This document shows positions 44,551-53,382 of a stretch of 64,000 nt of DNA, one piece after another. The translations under genes and the position numbers were made by a program. Within the stretch, counting starts at the first letter, position 1. Every line of letters begins with the position of its first letter. Where the stretch lies: assembly GCA_013360195.1 (NCBI GenBank), contig JABWCQ010000004.1, positions 125,397 through 189,396 of the forward strand. The letters are read 5' to 3'. The DNA comes from a bacterium. GTDB taxonomy: Bacteria > Electryoneota > RPQS01. The notes under the pieces were generated by a model that worked only from the letters and a program-made list of their open reading frames with translations, had not been told where the DNA came from and searched no databases.

Positions 44551-46407
44551 TTGAGTCAACGTCGAAGTCAGGAAGTGCTGGATCGTCTGCGATCGGAAGT
44601 TATGATAGTGGATGGTGCCATCGGCACCGCTCTCTATTCTCAAGGGTTTTCTCATCGCACCTGTTTCGACGAGCTGAATGAAACTCATCCCCGAATAGTC
44701 GAAGATCTGCATCGCAGCTACATTGCTGCCGGCGCCCAGATAATCGAAACAAATACCTTTGGCGCCAATCCGTTTCGCCTGCTCGACCACGGTTTCGCCG
44801 AGAAAACCAAACTCCTGAACAGGCTGGGAGCTGAGCATGCTCGCCGCGCGGCAGGCGACTCCGTTTACGTAGCAGGATCCATCGGTCCGCTGGACAGAGT
44901 CTTGGAGCCCATCGGCCCCATAACCCTCGCTCAAGCGAGATCTGCTTTCAAAGAGCAGGTCGAAGGATTGCTTGAAGGCGGTATTGATCTTTTCATCATC
45001 GAGACGATTTCAAACCTTCTCGAAATGCGCGAGGCCATTGCGGCCGTGAGAGAACTTTCCGATTTGCCCGTTGTCGCAACGATGACATTCACGGAAGACG
45101 GAAAAACTCTCGTTGGTGACAAGCCTGCGCAAGTGGTTCGCGCGCTGATTGAGTACGGCGCGGATGTCGTCGGGGCCAACTGTTCGGTCGGGCCGCAAGC
45201 AATGCTCGAAGTGCTCGAACGCATGTCCGGATCGACGGTTCCGCTTTGTGCGCAGCCCAACGCAGGAAACGCCCGTGTTGTCGGCGGTCGTTTCATATAT
45301 CTTGCGTCTCCGCAGTACTTCGCCGAGTACGCGGTGAAGTTCGCCGATGCAGGCGTCGCACTGATTGGAGGATGCTGTGGTACTACTCCGGAGCACATCA
45401 AGGCCGTTGCGGATGCTGTGAAAGGACGTCAACCGGGAAAAACTCCGTTTGTCGTCGGGGCTGATATCGATGAAGACGGAAAGGTGGAGGGGCCGCACCG
45501 CGGACTGCCGTTTTCTGAGTTTCGAGCGAACCTCGGTAAAACGTTTCAAATTTCGGTTGAAATCGATCCTCCTCGAAGCTATGACCCCGGCCCCTTTATC
45601 AGGCATGCACAGCGGCTGAAAGCGGCGGGAGTTGACCTCATCAATGTTGCTGATTCGCCTCTCGCACGCGCAAGAATGAGTGCCGTTTCCATGGCGCACC
45701 TGATTCGCCGTGATGCCGGTGTGGATGTGCTGCTTCATGTCTCCTGCCGCGACCGGAACGCGATAGGCCTTCAGTCCGAGTTGCTGGGAGCACACACTCT
45801 CGGTGTGTTGAACATACTCGCTGTGACCGGCGATCCGACAAGCGTTGGTGACTACCCGTTCGCCAAAGGCGTGTTTGAATTGGATTCCATCGGCTTGTCC
45901 CGAATGGTGACACAACTAAACAAAGGTCGCGACCTGACTGGCCGCGACCTCGATGAGCCGACTCACTTTTTGTTAGGCGTTGCCGTAAATCCGACATCGC
46001 CGAATCTCGATCTCGAATACGATAGATTCAAGCAAAAACTCGATGCGGGTGCGCAATTCGCCTTTACTCAGCCGCTCTTTGACCCGCACACTCTCGATGA
46101 GTTTCTGAACCGGATTAGTGCGTTCTCTAATATCCCGATCTTCGTCGGCATTATGCCCCTGAGGTCGTCGAAGCACGCTGAATTCATTCATAACGAAATC
46201 CCTGACATGTTTGTCCCCCAGGGTATCCGCGACCGCATGAAGTCAGCCGGTACCGAGGGGGCCAAAGTTGGTGTAGAAATCGCCCAGAAGTTTCTTCTCG
46301 ACACGAAGGAAATGGTTCAAGGATGCTATCTCATGCCGCCGTTCAACAAGTTCGACATGGCCATTGAGGTGATGAAAGTCCTTGACCGTGAATCAATCTC
46401 GAATTAG
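44551..46407 (+). CDS. Bifunctional homocysteine S-methyltransferase/methylenetetrahydrofolate reductase
   Basis: TTG 44551 starts a 618-residue fusion. The N-terminal half (1-about 300) is a homocysteine S-methyltransferase with DGAIGTALYSQG, ETNTFGAN and the zinc ligands Cys in GANCSVGP and the pair in GGCCGTTPEH. The C-terminal half (about 320-618) is a MetF TIM barrel with EIDPPRSYDPG, TGDPTSVGDYPFAKG and QFAFTQPLFD, a 5,10-methylenetetrahydrofolate reductase using FAD. There is no cobalamin or AdoMet activation domain, so this resembles the YitJ-type fusion. The stop overlaps the convergent acyl-CoA dehydrogenase gene by four bases. Confidence 0.94.
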   Translation: MSQRRSQEVLDRLRSEVMIVDGAIGTALYSQGFSHRTCFDELNETHPRIVEDLHRSYIAAGAQIIETNTFGANPFRLLDHGFAEKTKLLNRLGAEHARRAAGDSVYVAGSIGPLDRVLEPIGPITLAQARSAFKEQVEGLLEGGIDLFIIETISNLLEMREAIAAVRELSDLPVVATMTFTEDGKTLVGDKPAQVVRALIEYGADVVGANCSVGPQAMLEVLERMSGSTVPLCAQPNAGNARVVGGRFIYLASPQYFAEYAVKFADAGVALIGGCCGTTPEHIKAVADAVKGRQPGKTPFVVGADIDEDGKVEGPHRGLPFSEFRANLGKTFQISVEIDPPRSYDPGPFIRHAQRLKAAGVDLINVADSPLARARMSAVSMAHLIRRDAGVDVLLHVSCRDRNAIGLQSELLGAHTLGVLNILAVTGDPTSVGDYPFAKGVFELDSIGLSRMVTQLNKGRDLTGRDLDEPTHFLLGVAVNPTSPNLDLEYDRFKQKLDAGAQFAFTQPLFDPHTLDEFLNRISAFSNIPIFVGIMPLRSSKHAEFIHNEIPDMFVPQGIRDRMKSAGTEGAKVGVEIAQKFLLDTKEMVQGCYLMPPFNKFDMAIEVMKVLDRESISN

Positions 46408-47570
46408 GCGTACGCCGGAATTCCGGTTAAGTCCTCGCCGATAATTAACGTATGAATGTCATATGTTCCCTCATACGTGTTAACCGATTCGAGATTTGCC
46501 ATGTGTCTGAAGGTCTGGTATTCATTTGAAATCCCGTTGGCGCCGAGAATGTCACGTCCGACGCGGGCAATCTCCAGAGCCGTGCCGACGTTGTTTCGCT
46601 TTGCCATGGATACGTGTTGCGGCCGCAGTTTGCCTGAGGCTTTCAACTGACCAAGTCGGTAAACGAGAAACTGGCTCTTCGTTATCTCTGTCGCCATCCA
46701 CGCCAGCTTGTTCTGAACCAGCTGAAAACTGGCAATCGGCTTGTCAAATTGAATACGCGACTTTGAATAGTTAAGGACTTCATCAAAGACGGCCATCGCG
46801 GCGCCCGTGGCGCCCCATGCGATTCCGTATCTCGCTTGAGTCAGGCAGGACAGAGGACCCTTCAGGCCGGTGACTCCCGGCAGTATGTTCTCTTTCGGCA
46901 CTTGCACATCTTGCAGAATGAGATCTGAAGTCACGCTGGCTCGGAGCGAGAATTTGTTCTTTATTTCAGGTGCGGTGAATCCTGCTCGGTCAGTCTCTAC
47001 GATAAAGCCGCGCACGACTCCGTCAAGCTTTGCCCACACGATCGCAACGTCCGAAATCGTGCCGTTGGTAATCCAAGCCTTGCTGCCGTTCAACAGGTAA
47101 TAGCTGCCTTTGTCTTCGGCACGAGTCAGCATGCCGCCCGGATTTGATCCGAAGTCAGGCTCAGTGAGTCCGAAACATCCGATTTTCTCACCGGAAGAAA
47201 GTTTCGGAAGCCAATAGTCTTTCTGCGCCTCGCTTCCAAATGCAAATATCGGATACATGACTAAGCTGGTTTGGACCGATACAAAAGACCGAATCCCCGA
47301 GTCTCCACGCTCAAGCTCCTGGTTAATCAATCCATAGGCGATAGGACCGAGATTCGCGCAGCCATATTTTTCTGGATAAGGCGCACCAAGCAAACCAAGG
47401 TCTGCCGCTGGCTTGACCAGCTCTTTGGGGAAGCGGCCTTCCATGTTGCAGTGTTCGATAACCGGCATCAAATTGTCTGTCACAAATTCGCGGACGGTGT
47501 CCCGCGTCAGTCGCTCTTCTTCGGTCAGTAGTTCATCTAAATTGTAATAATCGAGTGCCTGATAGGCCAT
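46404..47570 (-). CDS. Glutaryl-CoA-dehydrogenase-like acyl-CoA dehydrogenase
   Basis: ATG 47570 is chosen because AAGGAGACAAAT lies just before it and the protein start (MAYQALDYYNLDELLTEEE) fits the family; an upstream ATG would add 90 non-homologous residues overlapping pgeF. The 388-residue protein has the acyl-CoA dehydrogenase segments CFGLTEPDFGSNPGGM, ITNGTISDVAIVWAKL and, near the end, ESVNTYEGTYDIHTLIIGE, where Glu in YEGTYD is the catalytic base of glutaryl-CoA dehydrogenase. It would feed electrons to ETF and the quinone oxidoreductase about 4 kb upstream. Related enzymes of isovaleryl- or butyryl-CoA type are alternatives. It runs opposite to both neighbours. Confidence 0.92.
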   Translation of the reverse strand: MAYQALDYYNLDELLTEEERLTRDTVREFVTDNLMPVIEHCNMEGRFPKELVKPAADLGLLGAPYPEKYGCANLGPIAYGLINQELERGDSGIRSFVSVQTSLVMYPIFAFGSEAQKDYWLPKLSSGEKIGCFGLTEPDFGSNPGGMLTRAEDKGSYYLLNGSKAWITNGTISDVAIVWAKLDGVVRGFIVETDRAGFTAPEIKNKFSLRASVTSDLILQDVQVPKENILPGVTGLKGPLSCLTQARYGIAWGATGAAMAVFDEVLNYSKSRIQFDKPIASFQLVQNKLAWMATEITKSQFLVYRLGQLKASGKLRPQHVSMAKRNNVGTALEIARVGRDILGANGISNEYQTFRHMANLESVNTYEGTYDIHTLIIGEDLTGIPAYA

Positions 47571-47592
47571 ATTTGTCTCCTTGGGACGTGAT

Positions 47593-48366
47593 ATGCCGGA
47601 AGATACCCAAACTGTGACAAAGAAGCAATTGGCTTCGTGGACGATTCCTCTCCATTGGATTGGCGTAAGTGGCGGAATTTCCGATACATCGGACGGCGTG
47701 CTCAGTTGGGGGCGTGCTGGGCAACCTGAAATTGCTTCAAACAGGATTGAATGGGCAGAAAAACTGGCATTGAATCCGGCACAATTCGTCTGTCTTGAGC
47801 AAGTCCACGAATCCACTATCGTCAAGGTAGCGCGTACCAATGGCGGGTCAGGATTCCTTGACCCGGCAACTCGACTGCCTCGTGCGGATGGTCAAATTAC
47901 CGATGACCCACACGTGGTCTTGGCGACTTCGCATGCCGACTGCGCACCAGTCTTTCTGCACGACTCAAAGAGGAAGGCAATTGGTCTCATCCATGCCGGT
48001 TGGCGCAGCACCCTTCTGGGCATTGCCTCGAATGCGGTCAACTCCATGACGCGTGAATTCCAAGTCCAGCCGTCAGACCTGCACGTCGCGGTTGGCCCGA
48101 TGATCTCGACACGCAGCTATGAAGTCGGCGAAGATGTCGCCGCAATGTTTATTTCTAAATTCGGACCCTCAGTGGTCGTCAAGTACAATGGGAAACCACA
48201 CCTTGACGTCTTCGCTTGTATAATAATCGATCTATTGCGGGCAGGCGTTGCGACGGCGCGATTATGTCCGCGGCCCCCTGATACTTATTCCGACCTCCGC
48301 TGGAGTTCTTTCCGCCGTGACGGGGAACGCGCTGGTGGCATGTTGGCATATTTCAAACTTAACTAA
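47593..48366 (+). CDS. pgeF: Purine nucleoside phosphorylase/laccase-domain protein (YfiH/PgeF)
   Basis: ATG 47593 gives 257 residues (an in-frame TTG lies four codons upstream). The zinc site is built from His in CLEQVHES, Cys in TSHADCAPVFLHD and His in GLIHAGWRSTLLGI, the standard pattern of the YfiH family, which acts on purine nucleosides and peptidoglycan precursors. Its start is 22 bp from the start of the divergent acyl-CoA dehydrogenase gene, with no room for separate promoters. Confidence 0.9.
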   Translation: MPEDTQTVTKKQLASWTIPLHWIGVSGGISDTSDGVLSWGRAGQPEIASNRIEWAEKLALNPAQFVCLEQVHESTIVKVARTNGGSGFLDPATRLPRADGQITDDPHVVLATSHADCAPVFLHDSKRKAIGLIHAGWRSTLLGIASNAVNSMTREFQVQPSDLHVAVGPMISTRSYEVGEDVAAMFISKFGPSVVVKYNGKPHLDVFACIIIDLLRAGVATARLCPRPPDTYSDLRWSSFRRDGERAGGMLAYFKLN

Positions 48367-48437
48367 ACGGTGCTCGAGGGTCGGGCACTGGTCCGTCGTT
48401 ATCACCTCCTATCGGTCATCGAACCACAGGAAACCTT

Positions 48438-49844
48438 ATGAAGAAGAAAGAATCCCCCAAGAAATCCTCTGCAAAGCAGGGAAAACCCGTTGGCAAAAGA
48501 GAAGAAAACACGGTCATGGTGTCATCCGGACGTGCTGCAAAGGGACTGAAAGCCGCGAACGCTTTTAATCCCCGTACCGAAGGGCTTCAACCGCATTCGG
48601 CGTTTGAAAATGCAATGAAGCAGTTTGACGCTGCCGCCAAACTGTTGAAGCTCACAGCAAGCCAGACCGCGATGATTAAGCAGCCGCGCAAAATCGTTGA
48701 AGTTACTCTGCCCGTCCGGATGGACGACGGCACGATCCAGACGTTTACAGGCTACCGTGTTCAACACAATATCGCTCGTGGTCCGGCAAAGGGCGGCGTC
48801 CGCTACCATCAAGATGTTTCTCTCGATGAAGTGAAGGCGCTCTCGTTCTGGATGACTTTCAAGTGTGCGGTCGCCAATATCCCCATGGGCGGCGGCAAGG
48901 GCGGCATCATCGTGGATCCAAAGAAACTATCGCTCGGCGAACTTGAACGGCTCTCTCGCCGCTACTTCTCCGAACTCGAGGAAATGTTCGGTCCGGACCG
49001 CGATGTTCCTGCTCCCGATGTCAATACAACGCCGCAAATCATGGGCTGGTTCATGGACACTTACTCCATGCACAAGCGTGAGCACCTGCCCGCTGTTGTT
49101 ACAGGCAAACCGCTTGAAATCGGCGGAAGTCGCGGCCGTGTTCTCGCGACGGCAATGGGTCTCCTCTTCGCTACGCGCCGCGCAATCGCTGTCCACAACG
49201 AGAAGATGGCGGGACAGACCGTCGCGGTTCAGGGCTTCGGCAATGTCGGTGGTAACGCGGCAATGCTGCTCCACAAGGACGGGTGCAAGATTCTTGGTAT
49301 TTCTGACCAGTATGGCGCCTTCTACAACATGAACGGAATTGACATACCGGCAGCCATGGAATATGCGCAGAAGAATGGCGGCCTCAAGAACTTCGAAAGC
49401 ACAAAACTCGCGAAGAAGTTCGACAATCCGGATGACTTGCTCGAAATGGAAGTTGATATTCTTGCTCCGTGCGCCCTGGAACTCGTGATAACGGGCAAGA
49501 ATGCTGGTCGCATTAAGGCTCGCTACGTCTCTGAAGGCGCGAACGGACCGTGCGACGCGGATGCGGATGCCATTCTGAATAAGAAGGGAATTTTCGTGAT
49601 TCCCGACATCCTTTGCAATGCCGGCGGCGTTATCGTCAGCTACTTCGAGTGGGTTCAGAACCGCATGGGCTACTACTGGCCGGTGGAACGTATTAACAAT
49701 GAGCTGGAAGTTGCCATGAACTCGGCTTTCGATTCAGTTTACGACACGTACCTGCAGTACAATTGCCCGATGCGAGTCGCTGCATTTGTGATTGCCATTC
49801 ACCGCGTCTCGGTAGCGTCCGAAATCCGTGGGCTGTACGCGTAA
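48438..49844 (+). CDS. gdhA: Glutamate dehydrogenase (Glu/Leu/Phe/Val family)
   Basis: This 468-residue protein has the complete GDH pattern: [19 protein letters not shown] with the substrate-binding Lys, [16 protein letters not shown] with the catalytic Lys, DVPAPDVNT and the nucleotide-binding [14 protein letters not shown]. It reversibly converts glutamate to 2-oxoglutarate and ammonia. The first 50 residues ([18 protein letters not shown] and following) form an unusual Lys-rich, low-complexity extension before the recognisable fold starting near residue 53. ATG 48438 is the first in-frame start, but a later start inside the extension cannot be excluded. Confidence 0.95.
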   Translation: MKKKESPKKSSAKQGKPVGKREENTVMVSSGRAAKGLKAANAFNPRTEGLQPHSAFENAMKQFDAAAKLLKLTASQTAMIKQPRKIVEVTLPVRMDDGTIQTFTGYRVQHNIARGPAKGGVRYHQDVSLDEVKALSFWMTFKCAVANIPMGGGKGGIIVDPKKLSLGELERLSRRYFSELEEMFGPDRDVPAPDVNTTPQIMGWFMDTYSMHKREHLPAVVTGKPLEIGGSRGRVLATAMGLLFATRRAIAVHNEKMAGQTVAVQGFGNVGGNAAMLLHKDGCKILGISDQYGAFYNMNGIDIPAAMEYAQKNGGLKNFESTKLAKKFDNPDDLLEMEVDILAPCALELVITGKNAGRIKARYVSEGANGPCDADADAILNKKGIFVIPDILCNAGGVIVSYFEWVQNRMGYYWPVERINNELEVAMNSAFDSVYDTYLQYNCPMRVAAFVIAIHRVSVASEIRGLYA

Positions 49845-49846
49845 GC

Positions 49847-50524
49847 GTGCGGGAAATTGATCGCATCGGGGAACTTATCCCCCGAAAGTTTGATGCACTT
49901 CTGGTTGCGGGCGGGACGCGTCCCGCCCGCAACTCGTTTATGCTTGCTGTGTCAAGAGCCGCGCAAGTCGTCGCCGTTGACGGAGGCGTACAGCATTTGC
50001 GGCACTTTTCCGTGTTCCCCTCGCTCGTAATCGGCGACCTCGATAGTGCAAGGTCTGAAGACTTGTCGTGGGCTCGCCGCCGGCGAGCCCGCGTCGTTTT
50101 GATTCAAGATCAGAATTCTTCTGATATGGACAAGGCGCTCGACTTCTGCCGGAAGCGAAATTGGAAGAATATCGTCATATCTGCGTGCGACGGAAGCAGA
50201 CCTGACCACTTTCTGTATGCTCTGGGAAGATCTCACTCGCGTAGTGGCACATACCTGACATTCTTGTTCCGCAACTCTGTTGCCATAGCACTTGCCGGTA
50301 GAAAATCACTCAAACTGCAGCTGGGCCGAAACAAACCCCTGTCGTGGTTTGGACTGCCTCGCGCCCGTGGTGTGGCACTCTCAGGCGTTCGCTGGCCGCT
50401 TCCTGAAACCGAGCTACAGTTTGATCAATTCGTCAGTCTGTCAAACCAGTCAATCGAAGACAGTGTGATGTTTCGTCAGCAATCTGGCAAATCACTGATA
50501 ATCATTCCCACGGGAAAAGTATGA
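49847..50524 (+). CDS. thiN: Thiamine pyrophosphokinase
   Basis: GTG 49847 follows the gdhA stop by two bases and gives 225 residues; an ATG at 49763 would lie inside gdhA. Thiamine pyrophosphokinase motifs are present: VAVDGGVQHLRHF, SLVIGDLDSA, QDQNSSDMDKALDF and CDGSRPDHFLYAL. It transfers pyrophosphate from ATP to thiamine to give thiamine diphosphate. The stop overlaps the next gene start by four bases. Confidence 0.9.
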   Translation: MREIDRIGELIPRKFDALLVAGGTRPARNSFMLAVSRAAQVVAVDGGVQHLRHFSVFPSLVIGDLDSARSEDLSWARRRRARVVLIQDQNSSDMDKALDFCRKRNWKNIVISACDGSRPDHFLYALGRSHSRSGTYLTFLFRNSVAIALAGRKSLKLQLGRNKPLSWFGLPRARGVALSGVRWPLPETELQFDQFVSLSNQSIEDSVMFRQQSGKSLIIIPTGKV

Positions 50525-53370
50525 AATTCTCTCTTACGTATGCCTATCTCTTTTTGACGCTGCTTAGCTTGGTGAATGCGAACGCCGCTGAACCTGTATT
50601 ACTCGTTGACGATGCTTTGAGGCGGTTTGGTCTGGAACCCAATGCGTTTGAGTCGGACCGAATTTGGGTCGAGGATGACACATTTCTCCTCCCTCAAATT
50701 CGGCACGCGCTTTCTTCACCCCTTGCCGCCCGTGAAGTCGCACATGTCGCCGCTGGATTCGCTCCAACTCATTTGGACGAATTGGTGAAGTTCCCCGATT
50801 TGGCTTCGTTGCTGAATGTATCGGTGCCGCAGGCCGTATATGCGGACATTGACTCCCAGCTTGCCAATGCATCTCAGTCCGACCCGTTGGAACCTTTGCA
50901 GAGTGCGCTCTCTCTCGCTGAAGGCTATCGCAAGCAGGCCTTCGACTCACTGACACCTGACCAGCGGCAAGCTCTTCTGCTATCAATTCCTCTCTGGTTC
51001 GAAGATGAAGATATGCCGGCCGATGACAGCTTGAAAGGCTCTCTCTTTCGTGCGTTCGGAATCGAACCCGACACATCTCAGAATGTCACTTCGGACAGCG
51101 TACTGACTCTGCTATCGCGTGTGAACCGCCATGCCCTTGCAGCAGCCGGGTATGCATTTCTGCGCGGCGTCGCACATTACAGTAAGAAGATTCCTGAATT
51201 TCCTCCTCCCGCTCAGCCGCAGAAGTCCAAAGGCAAGGCCGCAGCCGAACAGCCTGCCGCGACCGGTGTAGAAGGCGAAGTCGTATTCTATCAGGACTCG
51301 CCACTCGGCCGAATAGTCGTGGGCGGCACCGGACCCAATCGCTATACTGAAGAATTTGCCGTTATCATTGACCTCGGCGGGGATGATAGATACGTTGCGC
51401 GTTGTGCGTCTGCCGTGGGCGGAATTCGTCGTTCTACGTCTGTGGTCATTGACTACAGCGGCGATGATTTCTATGCGCCTGCCGGTTGGCTGTCCCAGGC
51501 GTCAGCGGTTTTGGGGCTGGCCGCCCTTGTTGACCTTGCCGGTGATGACACCTATCGCGCAGGTGCTTTCTCACAGTCCGCCTCTTTCTGCGGCGTGTCC
51601 ATGCTCTGGGACAATTCAGGTGACGACCTCTATACAGCGAGTTGGTTCACACAATCTGCCGCTGTCTGCGGAATTGCTATCCTGACGGACGTGCAAGGTC
51701 GGGACCTCTACGATGGCGCTGGCTACGGACAAGCATTTGCCTCAACGTTCGGCTATGCTGTTTTGAACGACCTCGAAGGAAACGATATCTATCGCTCTGG
51801 CGGCCTGGTCAAGCATGAACCGCTGCGGCCCGAAGACTATCGTTCATTGTCACAGGGTTTTGCCACGGGCGCACGCCCGCGCGGCGGCGGTGGTTATGCA
51901 ATCCTCCATGACTTCAGCGGAAACGATTTCTATGATGCCGAAATCTACGGACAGGGAGTCGGCTACTGGTACTCAATTGGCGCCTTGCTCGACGACGCTG
52001 GAAATGACAGCTACAGTGCCACACAATATGCGCAAGGATCTGGAATTCACTTGGCATGCGGCGTGTTGCAGGACAACAGCGGTGATGATCGTTATACGGC
52101 CCGCTTCGGTCCCAGTCAAGGTGCCGCGCATGACCTCGCGGTCGGAATGCTCTATGACCTCTCGGGCGACGACTATTACACAGCCTCGGGTGGACAAGGA
52201 ATGGCCATTACAAACAGCGGCGCACTTTTCATTGATGTGCAGGGAAACGACCTCTACTCCAACCTCGCCCCGGCACAATCGAACGGCGGAACCGCTCCTG
52301 CCAGAAGCTTTGGAAATCTCGCGCTCTTTGTGGATGGGGAAGGGAAGGACGTATACACCGGCGATGGCGCAGACTCATCACTCTGGTTCCGCGATGCCTT
52401 TGGATATGCGATTGACATCTCATACGATAGCACCAGGCCGCGCGAAGCAGATGTTATCGTGGAATTGAATCCGGCGGACACCTTAAAGTCCATCGAAGAG
52501 CTTTTTAAGGATGCGTCTCTGTGGGAAGTTACAGACAACCGGGTCAAGGTCAGGCAAGCCCGGCTTGCTCTCAAAGCGATTGGTGTGCGTGCAGTAGAAT
52601 GGGTGGGACAAAACAAACTGAACACCAACGATGGGCTTGAGCGCCGTGCAATTGTTGAGCTGTTTAAGGAATTTCCGGCTGATGCGCTGACTTATCTGCG
52701 CACGGCCTTTGAAGGCTCACACCCCGAGGGGCGCAGAACCGCCGCGACCGTCGCTGGCGAAATGAAGGCCACGGATGCCGCGGCTTGGCTTGAACCCAAG
52801 CTCCGCGATGAGAGTTACTCAAACTTAAGACCGACTATATTGCGGACACTCGGCGAGATTAATGCCGTCGGCTCACTTCCTGTCCTGAAGGAATTCTGCA
52901 AGAGCAAGTCCGAGCGAGAGCGTTTGGCATCGGTCATTTCAATCGGCAAGATAAAATCAGCGGACGGCTATCCGCAGCTTTTTGACGCGCTGAAGGACTC
53001 CCTGTTCACCGTCCGCAGTGCCGCTCTGTACGCCTTGGCTGACCAGCCTCAGCAGGTTGTACCGGCAATGCAAAAAGCAGTGTCCGAAAACCGTGACCCC
53101 GCTTACATCGAGCAAGTCCTCATGTCCGTCCCGATTCTTGTGGACAAATGGAAAGCCGATCCAGCTAACGAGAAGTCCATCAAAAGTGTCCTGCCAGTCA
53201 TCAAGATGTACCTCGAGTTCCCGTCACCGAATGTTCAAGGGGCTGCCCTGGTTGCGGCATCTTCTGCATTCGATGACAAGTCATTTGAAAAACTCAAAGG
53301 ACGGTTCGCCTCCTCTTCGGACCCGATTCTCGCTGCGCGCTGGAAACAGGCACAGGCGCGCCGCAAATAA
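50521..53370 (+). CDS. Secreted protein with twelve DxxGxDxY repeats and C-terminal HEAT-like repeats
   Basis: This 949-residue protein has a signal peptide (MKFSLTYAYLFLTLLSLVNA) and an alpha-rich N-terminal region to about residue 250, then a Lys/Pro/Gln-rich linker. From about 275 to 625 the motif [VIL]xDxxGxDxY recurs about 12 times every 25-28 residues, usually followed by a QG/QS and small hydrophobic strand (DLAGDDTYRAGAFSQS, DNSGDDLYTASWFTQS, DLSGDDYYTASGGQGM). The spacing fits a beta-helix or solenoid with one Asp-rich turn per coil; the Asp-rich turns recall calcium-binding RTX repeats (inferred). The last 300 residues are HEAT-like helical repeats (RRTAATVAGEMKATDAAAWL, RPTILRTLGEINAVGSLPVL). 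No enzymatic motif was seen. Confidence 0.82.
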   Translation: MKFSLTYAYLFLTLLSLVNANAAEPVLLVDDALRRFGLEPNAFESDRIWVEDDTFLLPQIRHALSSPLAAREVAHVAAGFAPTHLDELVKFPDLASLLNVSVPQAVYADIDSQLANASQSDPLEPLQSALSLAEGYRKQAFDSLTPDQRQALLLSIPLWFEDEDMPADDSLKGSLFRAFGIEPDTSQNVTSDSVLTLLSRVNRHALAAAGYAFLRGVAHYSKKIPEFPPPAQPQKSKGKAAAEQPAATGVEGEVVFYQDSPLGRIVVGGTGPNRYTEEFAVIIDLGGDDRYVARCASAVGGIRRSTSVVIDYSGDDFYAPAGWLSQASAVLGLAALVDLAGDDTYRAGAFSQSASFCGVSMLWDNSGDDLYTASWFTQSAAVCGIAILTDVQGRDLYDGAGYGQAFASTFGYAVLNDLEGNDIYRSGGLVKHEPLRPEDYRSLSQGFATGARPRGGGGYAILHDFSGNDFYDAEIYGQGVGYWYSIGALLDDAGNDSYSATQYAQGSGIHLACGVLQDNSGDDRYTARFGPSQGAAHDLAVGMLYDLSGDDYYTASGGQGMAITNSGALFIDVQGNDLYSNLAPAQSNGGTAPARSFGNLALFVDGEGKDVYTGDGADSSLWFRDAFGYAIDISYDSTRPREADVIVELNPADTLKSIEELFKDASLWEVTDNRVKVRQARLALKAIGVRAVEWVGQNKLNTNDGLERRAIVELFKEFPADALTYLRTAFEGSHPEGRRTAATVAGEMKATDAAAWLEPKLRDESYSNLRPTILRTLGEINAVGSLPVLKEFCKSKSERERLASVISIGKIKSADGYPQLFDALKDSLFTVRSAALYALADQPQQVVPAMQKAVSENRDPAYIEQVLMSVPILVDKWKADPANEKSIKSVLPVIKMYLEFPSPNVQGAALVAASSAFDDKSFEKLKGRFASSSDPILAARWKQAQARRK

Positions 53371-53382
53371 CCTCAAAATCTT

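Noticed and set aside
45010..45915. 301-codon minus-strand frame
   Set aside because: It lies opposite the methyltransferase/MTHFR fusion and has no recognisable product.
47571..47840. 90-residue N-terminal extension of the acyl-CoA dehydrogenase
   Set aside because: It has no family similarity, overlaps pgeF and lies upstream of a good ribosome binding site at ATG 47570.
49763..49846. Upstream ATG for thiN
   Set aside because: It lies inside gdhA; GTG 49847 is two bases after the gdhA stop and gives a normal-length protein.
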